A stretch of DNA of 10,032 nt from Candidatus Dojkabacteria bacterium CG_4_10_14_0_2_um_filter_Dojkabacteria_WS6_41_15 (GTDB lineage: Bacteria; Patescibacteriota; Dojkabacteria; GCA-002793355). Below the pieces are notes generated by a model. It did no database searches. It was not told where the DNA came from and saw only the letters and a program-made list of their open reading frames with translations. The stretch is taken from the NCBI GenBank assembly GCA_002793355.1, contig PFQB01000040.1:1-10032 (forward strand), given 5' to 3'. The translations under genes and the position numbers were made by a program. Below are positions 1 to 7,841 of this stretch, one piece after another. Numbering within the stretch: the first letter of the stretch is position 1; every line of letters starts with the position of its first letter.

Positions 1-89
1 ATATATGAATGACCGTCCCCACTTGGGACTTAATATGATGACACCGCATGAATTCGCTTTGTCGCATTTGACTTGATACATATCGTAAC

Positions 90-1877
<1,788 letters not shown>

Positions 1878-1882
1878 GAATT

Positions 1883-1891
1883 AGTATAACA
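1883..1891 (-). promoter_or_regulatory. Extended -10 promoter of the 585-aa gene
   Basis: On the minus strand the sequence TGTTATACT gives an extended -10 element (TG, one base, TATACT). Its last base is 5 nt before the GTG start codon at 1877. Transcription would be expected to begin at or within one base of the start codon, leaving no 5' leader. A TTTACA at 1903-1908 could serve as a -35 box, but the 14-bp spacing is short. Extended -10 promoters do not need a good -35 box. Confidence 0.55.
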
Positions 1892-1904
1892 TCTAAATTG
1901 ACTG

Positions 1905-2005
1905 TAAAGCACTAAAGCAGTAGAGCTAGAAAGCACAAAGTTGAACCGCTGAACCTTCTATTGAAGAACTTTTTGCATTCGTTGCTTTCATGCTTTAGTG
2001 CTTTA
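1905..2005. repeat. 15-bp perfect inverted repeat between ClpC-like gene and 585-aa gene
   Basis: TAAAGCACTAAAGCA at 1905-1919 is the exact reverse complement of 1991-2005, with 71 bases between the arms. The right arm covers the TAA stop codon of the ClpC-like gene (2003-2005). The left arm overlaps the possible -35 region of the next gene. Each arm is itself a near-tandem of TAAAGCA. In RNA it could form a long-loop stem after the ClpC-like stop, but no U-run follows, so a standard intrinsic terminator is not supported. A protein-binding site or a decayed repeat is equally possible. Confidence 0.7.
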
Positions 2006-4555
2006 GTCTTCAATTCTCAACTTCTTCCCTTTCATCCCAATTTCTAACGCCAACCTTTCCTGGCGAAGTTTTGAATCTAACAAACTGTTTTCTAGCACAT
2101 AATCGGCCACAAGGTTTTCGACTTCGTGCTGTAACAAACGGCGCAATGGACGTGCCCCGTATTCTGCGCTAAACCCTTTTTCGATTACATATTTTTTCGC
2201 TTTTTCGTTAATGTTTACGGAAATATTCATCTCGTTCAAGCGATTGTTTAATTCTGTTATCAAGATTTCGAGAACCTTTGCAGCGTCTTCTTTGCTTAAG
2301 CCCTTAAAGATAATCACGTCATCCAAACGGTTTAGCAATTCAGGACGAAGTTTTTTGCGAAGCTCTTTCATCAGCTTTTCCTTCATTTCTTCATAAGCTT
2401 CGGTACTTAACTCGACAATGTCACGTTTGCGCTGGTCTCGGTAGAAGCCAAGCACTTTATCTTCTGCAATTTGCTCTGCGCCAATGTTCGAGGTCAAAAT
2501 GATAATGGTATTTTGGAAACTCACACGGTTACCCTTTGCATCCATTAAGTGCCCGTCTTCGAGAATTTGTAACAAAATATTGAGTACGTCAGCATGCGCT
2601 TTTTCAATTTCATCGAACAGAACAACGCTGTAAGGATTTTCTGCGATCTTTTCGGTTAACCAACCACCTTGCTCAAACCCTACATATCCTGGAGGAGAAC
2701 CGATTAACTTCGAAACGCTGTGTTGTTCCATATATTCGGACATATCGATTTGTATTAGTCGATCCTCGTCATCCCCAAAAAGATTTTTCGCTAACACCTT
2801 TGCAAGTTCGGTTTTTCCAACACCGGTCGGGCCTAGAAATAACAAGCTTGCCCATGGTCGTCGCTTACTACTGATACCAACACGACCGCGCTTAACTGCA
2901 TTTGAAACTTGCTTAATAGCGTCTTCTTGACTGATAATCAACTCTTTAATTTTGCCTTCTAGCTGTAGCAACATCGACGTTTCATCGGCACTTACCGTCG
3001 CAATCGGCAACTTGGTCCACATCGATACAATATCACGAACGTCACCATCGGTAATAGTAATTTTTGATTGCTGAACATCTTTTTTATGCTTTTCTTGCAA
3101 TTCCTTGATTTTGCGTGAGGAAAACAACACTTCACGTTGCATATCTTCGGCTTCTTTATAGTCGCCAACACTAACCAACCTGTCTTTTTTCTCTTGAAGT
3201 TCCTTGCGCTGCTTCAATAGCTCTCCCAAGCCACGGTATTTATATTCACGGGTGAATTTCTTCTTGCTTGCTGCCAAATCGAGAATTTCTATTGCTTTTT
3301 CGGGAAGTACGCGATCAGGAATATACTGTGTCGTTAGTCGAATTGCGGCGTCTAGCGCTGCTGGTTCAAAAGTTACTCCATGTTCTTGCTCCAATTGCTT
3401 AACTGCATCATTAAGGAGTACCGAGGCTTGTTCAATCTCTGGCTCTTCGACCTCTATGACCGAGAAGAAACGAAGCAACGAACGATTGTTTTCATACAAT
3501 TGGTGAAGCTCTTCGGGATTTATCGAGGCAATGACACTAATGCCGTTGCGTTCCAAAAACGCTTTGAAAGTTGCTCCCATGTTCATTCCGCCACGCATGG
3601 GCGAGCCCAGTAGCGAACCAAAGTCATCAATATACAGGACAACCTCGTCTGAGCCGTAGGCATCGTTGAGCACTGCCATTACCTGTTTTTCGACATCCGT
3701 AGGAAACTTTGCCATTGCAATTATTGCTGGAAGATTCATGCGAAGAAGTTTTTTATGGGTGGTTGAAATTGGTACATCGCCGTCAACCAAACGATATGAT
3801 AATTCGTCGATAATGTGGGACTTCCCTACTCCGCTTGGTCCAACAAGCAACACGTTTCTGTTGCGAGCTCGAAGCAAAATAGTAAGTATTTTGTCCGTAA
3901 ATTCTTTTCGTTGTTCCTTGGCGACAACTGGGTCAAACTGTCGAAAGCGATTGGTCAAATGCTCGGTAAATAACGAGATTGCCGATTCGCCGTTTTCTTG
4001 CTGCATCGTGGGCAACGGTTTAGACGTAGGCAACGAAACGTCCTCAGCTTGTCGCAAAATTTCGAAGGGCATCGAGGTAGCTCGCAGCACATCATTTACA
4101 AAATTTGGTAGCGAGGTGATATGCGATAGTAATTCTTTTACAAACGACAAGTCTTTAGTTTCACCACGGAAAAGTGCCAAAAGCACATGTTCTGTGCCAA
4201 TATAATAGCCGTTTCCTTCTCGCGCAATTCTTGCCGCCTCAAATAACAAATCGTTTGACGCTTGGTGAAACTCTATGGTTGGATCTTTTCGCCAAGTTTT
4301 CGATTTAAAGGCTTCAGGAAGCTCTCCGGTTAACCTTTTTATGGTTTCAGTCGTGTCAATGCCAAACTTTTCTAGCAAAAAATAGGCTAAGGAATCTTTA
4401 TCAAGCAAAATGGCAGAAAAAAGATGTTTCGGCTCAACATGGGTTACCTTCACCTTTTGGGTAATTCTAAAAGCGTTTTCAATCATTAATTCGAACGGTT
4501 TCGAAAAACGTGATAGTTGCACCGGAGTCCGTTTTTTTGTCTTCGATATTCTCAT
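2003..4555 (-). CDS. clpC: ClpC-like Clp/Hsp100 AAA+ ATPase
   Basis: This 850-residue two-ring AAA+ unfoldase probably feeds proteins to ClpP in the cytoplasm. Visible order: double Clp N-domain repeats (about 20-160); first AAA+ module with Walker A GPSGVGKS (239-246) and Walker B ending YIDD (308-311); a coiled, UVR-like middle segment (about 440-495); second AAA+ module with Walker A GPTGVGKT (575-582), pore loop GYVG (623-626), Walker B LFDEIEKAH (646-654) and a Clp C-terminal domain. VLGF (701-704) matches the place and form of the ClpP-docking loop. Length and order fit ClpC. The first module is odd: the usual Walker B IDE is IDD, the KYRGEFE-type pore segment is replaced around 280-290, and the arginine-finger region reads LLRFF (360-364). 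The second module is canonical. The ATG at 4555 sits directly behind a strong promoter with no leader. I am sure of the family; clpC versus another Clp paralogue is less certain. Confidence 0.93.
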   Translation of the reverse strand: MRISKTKKRTPVQLSRFSKPFELMIENAFRITQKVKVTHVEPKHLFSAILLDKDSLAYFLLEKFGIDTTETIKRLTGELPEAFKSKTWRKDPTIEFHQASNDLLFEAARIAREGNGYYIGTEHVLLALFRGETKDLSFVKELLSHITSLPNFVNDVLRATSMPFEILRQAEDVSLPTSKPLPTMQQENGESAISLFTEHLTNRFRQFDPVVAKEQRKEFTDKILTILLRARNRNVLLVGPSGVGKSHIIDELSYRLVDGDVPISTTHKKLLRMNLPAIIAMAKFPTDVEKQVMAVLNDAYGSDEVVLYIDDFGSLLGSPMRGGMNMGATFKAFLERNGISVIASINPEELHQLYENNRSLLRFFSVIEVEEPEIEQASVLLNDAVKQLEQEHGVTFEPAALDAAIRLTTQYIPDRVLPEKAIEILDLAASKKKFTREYKYRGLGELLKQRKELQEKKDRLVSVGDYKEAEDMQREVLFSSRKIKELQEKHKKDVQQSKITITDGDVRDIVSMWTKLPIATVSADETSMLLQLEGKIKELIISQEDAIKQVSNAVKRGRVGISSKRRPWASLLFLGPTGVGKTELAKVLAKNLFGDDEDRLIQIDMSEYMEQHSVSKLIGSPPGYVGFEQGGWLTEKIAENPYSVVLFDEIEKAHADVLNILLQILEDGHLMDAKGNRVSFQNTIIILTSNIGAEQIAEDKVLGFYRDQRKRDIVELSTEAYEEMKEKLMKELRKKLRPELLNRLDDVIIFKGLSKEDAAKVLEILITELNNRLNEMNISVNINEKAKKYVIEKGFSAEYGARPLRRLLQHEVENLVADYVLENSLLDSKLRQERLALEIGMKGKKLRIED

Positions 4556-4562
4556 ACTAGCA

Positions 4563-4590
4563 ATTATAGCAGGCGACTGCTAAATGGCAA
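4563..4590 (-). promoter_or_regulatory. Sigma70 promoter of the ClpC-like gene, near-leaderless
   Basis: On the minus strand TTGCCA (4585-4590) and TATAAT (4563-4568) are separated by 16 bp. The -10 box is extended by an upstream TG one base before it. The ATG (4553-4555) begins 7 nt after the -10 box, so transcription should start at or next to the start codon. No Shine-Dalgarno site can fit. The promoter lies in the 80-bp gap after the upstream ATP-grasp-like gene, where no terminator is visible, so read-through from that operon remains possible. Confidence 0.75.
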
Positions 4591-4635
4591 GGGAGCGGAG
4601 CTTGTCCCATCGTTATCCTTGAACATATCTAGTCT

Positions 4636-6009
4636 CTACATGGCAGTGAAGGCATATTTGCATAATGCCTGATATGTTTCACTTCCTCCATGCACAATCA
4701 CACCTCCGGTATTAGAAGTCATCGCAGCCAGTGCAAACGGTTGTAGGGCTGTTCCATTGCTTACTGAATAAAGCTCCAGCTTTGTGCCTGGGATTGAATT
4801 TGAGATACATTCCTGAATTGTGACTGGCGTTCCGTCTTCGGGCAATTTTTCTAGTAGCTTCGGTCGTGTAATGTGTGTCACCTGGACCCCCTTACTACCA
4901 CTTGTGTCAAGCGATTTAAGTACGCCGACATTACTTGAATTGTTTCCAAGTTTCTTCCTAAGAGCATTTAAATCTACAATAGAATATGTGAGCCCCTCTT
5001 TTGAAACGCCATCACAAATCATAATGTTTGAACCTACTCTTTTTAATAGTACACTTTTAGGGATAAGCATGGATAAAGCATCAACCGATACCCCTTGTCG
5101 AAGAAACAATGGTTTAAGCGCTTGTAATTGCAATAATGCAAACCACAATTGTGACTCTGCAATTCTAAATCCGGGCTTATCAATAATCGGAATTCTATTT
5201 TCCTCCGCATACTTAATGATCGATACCGGCAAGGTTCTTACGTGATTCCAAAGCAGATCGTATTTTTTAGGCGTGGCAAATTCCAAACCAATTTCCGATG
5301 GTTCCACGCATTCGCACTTCCAACCTAGACTCGTTAGAATTGCAGCAAAAGCTTTCTGGCTTTGAGCGGCAACGTAATCGGGATATGTAATTAAGCCGAT
5401 TCTAGACTCTCCAACTTTGAGACCCTGATTTTCAAAATATCGCGCTGTATTAATTGCAAACCGTTTCGGATTGCATGAACCATCTCTGAAGTAATCCCAC
5501 ATACACAATATTTCTGCCGTTCCTAATGGTGATAAGTTTGGATCAACCAGTACAAGCCCTTTTTCCCTGTTGTACACAATGTCGTCTCTTGAAAGAATAG
5601 GATTAACAGTCACCGGCAATCCTTTATATTCAAGTTTGGTAGGATGTTCCACCAAATCATCAACTATTCTATGTAACAAATCTTCTTGCTCAATAATTAT
5701 TGGTAGAGCCACTTGAAATGCATGGTACATTGATATTTTCTTTACGAAGTTTTCAACTTGCTCGCCTGGTAATACAATCTCAGGGGCTCTAAAATCACCG
5801 AATGAAATAGTTGTACCAAGTCCAAGTGTTTCAACAGTATTTAAAGCAGACCCACTCGTATGCATCTGATCATCTCTTGCAAATTGTCTACTTGCAAGCT
5901 TGCCAAGGGAGGTCGCCAGGGCCTTTGCTGAAGGTTGATAGTAAATGCCATATTTCTCAGCAAATTCATTCTCAATTTGTTGTTTGCTCGCTACTACTGC
6001 GCTTTTCAT
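4636..6009 (-). CDS. Putative ATP-grasp-like ligase, second gene of T-box operon
   Basis: This 457-residue protein is probably an ATP-dependent carboxylate-amine ligase. It starts 15 nt after the stop of the deacylase gene on the same strand, so the two form an operon. The evidence for ATP-grasp is in the C-terminal half. A pre-ATP-grasp-like strand-helix region (about 203-285) includes RIPIIDKPG. The segment VGVLKSLDTSGSKGV (361-375) looks like the nucleotide-binding lysine and glycine-rich loop. TIQECI (397-402) resembles the adenine-contacting strand with its glutamate. NTGGVIVHGG (433-442) resembles the end of the fold where metal and substrate are bound. The usual acidic/asparagine metal ligands are not obvious, so the enzyme is divergent or partly degenerate. 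The N-terminal ~200 residues match nothing I recognise; GLVLVDPNLSPLGTAE (151-166) stands out as probably conserved. No clear ribosome-binding site precedes the ATG. Substrate is unknown; the partner deacylase and T-box suggest amino-acid or peptide chemistry. Confidence 0.6.
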   Translation of the reverse strand: MKSAVVASKQQIENEFAEKYGIYYQPSAKALATSLGKLASRQFARDDQMHTSGSALNTVETLGLGTTISFGDFRAPEIVLPGEQVENFVKKISMYHAFQVALPIIIEQEDLLHRIVDDLVEHPTKLEYKGLPVTVNPILSRDDIVYNREKGLVLVDPNLSPLGTAEILCMWDYFRDGSCNPKRFAINTARYFENQGLKVGESRIGLITYPDYVAAQSQKAFAAILTSLGWKCECVEPSEIGLEFATPKKYDLLWNHVRTLPVSIIKYAEENRIPIIDKPGFRIAESQLWFALLQLQALKPLFLRQGVSVDALSMLIPKSVLLKRVGSNIMICDGVSKEGLTYSIVDLNALRKKLGNNSSNVGVLKSLDTSGSKGVQVTHITRPKLLEKLPEDGTPVTIQECISNSIPGTKLELYSVSNGTALQPFALAAMTSNTGGVIVHGGSETYQALCKYAFTAM

Positions 6010-6024
6010 AAAATTCTGTATTAT

Positions 6025-7020
6025 TTAATCTTTAGTTAAAACTCCGAGCATAAATTGTCCAAGCTCCAAGGTTCTATTAACGGTAATATTCTTAACAATT
6101 CCGTTGTAAGGTGAATTAACCTTTATTGAACTTGTTTGTCGTAACATCGTCCCCATCAATTGACCTTTAATAACCGAATCACCAATCTTAACTGTTGGAA
6201 GGAAAATTCCTGACGAAGGCGCATAAAGTGCCTTCTTTTCTTGAATGGTAAATGTTTCACTTTTCATTACTAGTTTACATTGCGACTCTTCAATAACTCC
6301 TTTTCGATACAAATAATTCAAGATCGTAGCAGTGTCTGCTACTACTTTATTTGCCTCATAAGCCACCTCTTCAGATAATTCTAGAACATATACCTCCTTA
6401 GTGAGATATGCATTATTCGAGAGATATGGATAAAGGACAGCTTCATCGAAAGTCCCGCTAAATGAATACCCGAGTTCAATATATACTGGAACATCGAAGT
6501 TTATAACGTTGATTATTTCATGCGGATAGTAATATACATGTTTTATCGAATTTACTACTGAGTGAATATCAATAATAACATCTGCCTTTATAGCGAGATT
6601 AAGCAATGTATATGCCAAGAGCTTTTCCTTTGTTAACACAAGGTTATTGGTATCTTCCTTGATGTGTGCAAGAAAATCACAATCATTGGGCTCGATTTTT
6701 GGAAAGATTCTATTCCAGTCATGAGGTTTCTCTTGACTAAAATCTGAATGACCAATAAGTTTGTCGCCCACTTTGGTATCAAGCCCCCAAGGATTAGCAC
6801 TAGGAACAAGCGTAACAGCTCCTTTCAGCAAATTCCTTTTCAAATAAGCAATCAGTGCAAATACTACTGGTATACCTGCGATTTCTGGTCCATGTAAGTT
6901 CGCCTGTATATAATACTGCTCGCCCTGAATATCAGATGAGACAGTATATACATCAATATATTTCTTTGCTCCAGAAGCGCACTCCCCAACAAAAACCTTC
7001 TTATGCGTAAGTTTATTCAT
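6025..7020 (-). CDS. M14-family deacylase (succinylglutamate desuccinylase/aspartoacylase-like)
   Basis: This 331-residue protein is a zinc-dependent amidohydrolase of the AstE/AspA branch of M14. Members of this family remove an acyl group from the amino nitrogen of an amino acid or short peptide. Visible signature: HGPE (43-46) supplies two zinc ligands, His43 and Glu46; DIH (151-153) supplies the third, His153; NRIFP (103-107) matches the family substrate-carboxylate motif; Glu214 in VLELSEE is a candidate catalytic glutamate. Residues 267-328 form a C-terminal barrel-sandwich segment typical of the family, with GIFLPTVKIGD and SPYNGIV. Length is normal. The ATG at 7020 directly follows a T-box leader, and the gene is first in an operon with an ATP-grasp-like ligase. 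Only a weak purine-rich ribosome site (GAGAACAGAG) is seen. The acyl substrate cannot be told from sequence, so I do not assign astE or aspA. Confidence 0.85.
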   Translation of the reverse strand: MNKLTHKKVFVGECASGAKKYIDVYTVSSDIQGEQYYIQANLHGPEIAGIPVVFALIAYLKRNLLKGAVTLVPSANPWGLDTKVGDKLIGHSDFSQEKPHDWNRIFPKIEPNDCDFLAHIKEDTNNLVLTKEKLLAYTLLNLAIKADVIIDIHSVVNSIKHVYYYPHEIINVINFDVPVYIELGYSFSGTFDEAVLYPYLSNNAYLTKEVYVLELSEEVAYEANKVVADTATILNYLYRKGVIEESQCKLVMKSETFTIQEKKALYAPSSGIFLPTVKIGDSVIKGQLMGTMLRQTSSIKVNSPYNGIVKNITVNRTLELGQFMLGVLTKD

Positions 7021-7445
7021 ATAGCTCTGTTCTCAATTTATTTCTCTTGAGGACGAGAGCTTTAGCTTCCCGCGGTACCACCCCATTTTAGACTTGCTTG
7101 AATATTGACTCCTCGCTACAAAAAATACTTCGTACAGCAAAAACAGCATGCACAAAACGTTTCTAATAAGCTTGATTATTAAGGGAAATCGCGATTGCGA
7201 CCCCTATTTAATAAAAAAACTCTTCTTACGAAGAGCCTCTATTTCAGTAGTCTACACTCTTTGACTTTCTCTGGTCTCCATTCTTTCGAACGACAACCTT
7301 AATCGCCAATTGACTTACTTGCACAAAGGCTTTCTTCAGTCCTTAAGGCAAAGCGCGTTCACTTTCGAAGTGTGATATTGGGCTTGCAGCTACCCCAACT
7401 TGCAGAATCTCTTTTCTAGGTTACTATTCCCTGCCTTTTAATTTG
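7021..7445 (-). ncRNA. T-box riboswitch leader
   Basis: The minus strand between promoter and deacylase start carries the hallmarks of a T-box, an RNA that binds a specific tRNA and senses its charging. The universal T-box core TGGTACCGCG is at 7071-7080 within GGGGTGGTACCGCGGG and is followed by the complementary TCGTCCTC arm of the antiterminator. A Stem I candidate lies near the 5' end: base stem AAGGCA/TGCCTT, an AGTA specifier-loop motif at about 7421-7424, and an apical hairpin TTGGG/CCCAA closing a loop GTAGCTGCAAG that fits the conserved tRNA-elbow-binding loop. The specifier codon is tentatively AAC (Asn) opposite AGTA, but GTG cannot be excluded. No U-rich terminator follows the T-box core, so control may be translational or otherwise non-standard. 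The call is firm; the amino acid is not. Confidence 0.92.
7213..7235 (-). terminator. Hairpin plus U7 run inside the T-box leader
   Basis: On the minus strand CTCTTC, loop GTAA, GAAGAG forms a 6-bp hairpin followed at once by seven T residues (7213-7219), the form of an intrinsic terminator. It is placed about 130 nt before the T-box core rather than after it as in standard transcriptional T-boxes. It could be Stem III of the leader with a pause site, or an extra terminator. The stem is short, so its strength is uncertain. Confidence 0.5.
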
Positions 7446-7451
7446 TAGTGC

Positions 7452-7481
7452 ATTATAACCGATAGTCTGTACACGTGTCAA
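7452..7481 (-). promoter_or_regulatory. Consensus sigma70 promoter of the T-box operon
   Basis: On the minus strand a perfect TTGACA (7476-7481) and perfect TATAAT (7452-7457) are separated by 18 bp. Transcription should start near 7445, giving a leader of about 425 nt before the deacylase ATG. A full-consensus promoter with a long leader fits regulation after initiation by the T-box. Confidence 0.85.
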
Positions 7482-7631
7482 TAGTTATTTTCCGGAGAAA
7501 TTTACAAAAAGTAAACAGGCTCAAGTTTTAGTCCTTGTTTTGGTGCTAAATGTACAAATTCGACCTGCTATCCAATCCAAGTTTCAACCCTCATTTAAAG
7601 GCACAAACTCTTTACACAGAAGAATGAAACT

Positions 7632-7687
7632 CTACGGGCATAGCCTGTAGTTTACCGGGCAGATTCAATTATAGGCTCGTTCTGCCC
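7632..7687. other. Two adjacent hairpins in the gap between SWIM gene and T-box operon
   Basis: CTACGGGC ATA GCCTGTAG (7632-7650) forms an 8-bp stem with one G-U pair. GGGCAGA (7657-7663) pairs perfectly with TCTGCCC (7681-7687) across a 17-nt loop. They lie downstream of the SWIM gene and upstream of the operon promoter. No U-run follows on either strand, so terminator function is weak. A TATAAT on the minus strand at 7668-7673, inside the second loop, has a poor TTGGTT partner. Apart from these and the repeat arm, I see nothing convincing in 7482-7767. Confidence 0.4.
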
Positions 7688-7743
7688 AGAAACCAAACCG
7701 CGAAAACAGGAATCAAGATTGGCAAAATGCTGCAACCAAATAA

Positions 7744-7821
7744 TATGCCACGGATGTCGCAGGTAACGAGCTTCTCGATTTACACGTGGTGTTTTCCTCC
7801 TTTCATGCTCTTCGAGCATGA
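7744..7821 (+). pseudogene. Remnant of C-terminal coding sequence, twin of 9552-9780
   Basis: Read on the plus strand from just after a TAA (7741-7743), this stretch encodes 25 residues containing VAGNELLDLHVVFSSF and ends HALRA with TGA at 7819-7821. The minus-strand remnant at 9552-9780 ends IAGKELLALHVVFSSF then HALRA and stop. In the part outside the well-conserved repeat core the differences are E/D, I/V, a silent Gly change and K/N, all at first or third codon positions, which looks like former coding constraint in this frame. Upstream the plus-strand copy meets stops and I cannot trace it further. The family is unknown. Confidence 0.35.
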
Positions 7822-7829
7822 CCAGATTC
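7768..7829 (-). repeat. 62-bp inverted repeat, left arm
   Basis: The reverse complement of this arm matches 9544-9605 at 59 of 62 positions. It begins 12 bp after the SWIM gene stop codon. It contains a perfect hairpin TCATGCTC TTC GAGCATGA (7803-7821) and, on the minus strand, the strong Shine-Dalgarno-like string AAAGGAGG. Weaker similarity continues about 17 bp beyond the arm at the outer side. No target-site duplication is visible next to it. Confidence 0.9.
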
Positions 7830-7841
7830 ACGGTCCTTGGT

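Noticed and set aside
3666..4205. 179-aa plus-strand open frame opposite the ClpC-like gene
   Set aside because: It is a shadow of the ClpC-like coding strand; the composition is serine-rich and the true gene on the other strand has full Clp motifs.
4820..5245. 141-aa plus-strand open frame opposite the ATP-grasp-like gene
   Set aside because: Antisense shadow with no promoter or ribosome site and no motif.
7550..7627. 25-codon plus-strand ORF starting MYKFDLLSNPSF
   Set aside because: Too short, no ribosome site or promoter, and no recognisable similarity; expected by chance in a 360-bp gap.
7678..7690. CGTTCTGCCCAGA resembling CGTTCTGCCAGA at 9797-9808, as a possible extension of the repeat
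   Set aside because: The two copies are in the same orientation while the arms are inverted, and the match is only about 12 bases with one gap.
7652..7831. 59-aa minus-strand frame from GTG 7831, overlapping the left repeat arm and containing EEHERRKTPRV
   Set aside because: No well-spaced ribosome site, and comparison with the right repeat arm gives radical amino-acid changes (P/R, S/Y, S/H) in this frame, unlike the conservative changes in the opposing frame.
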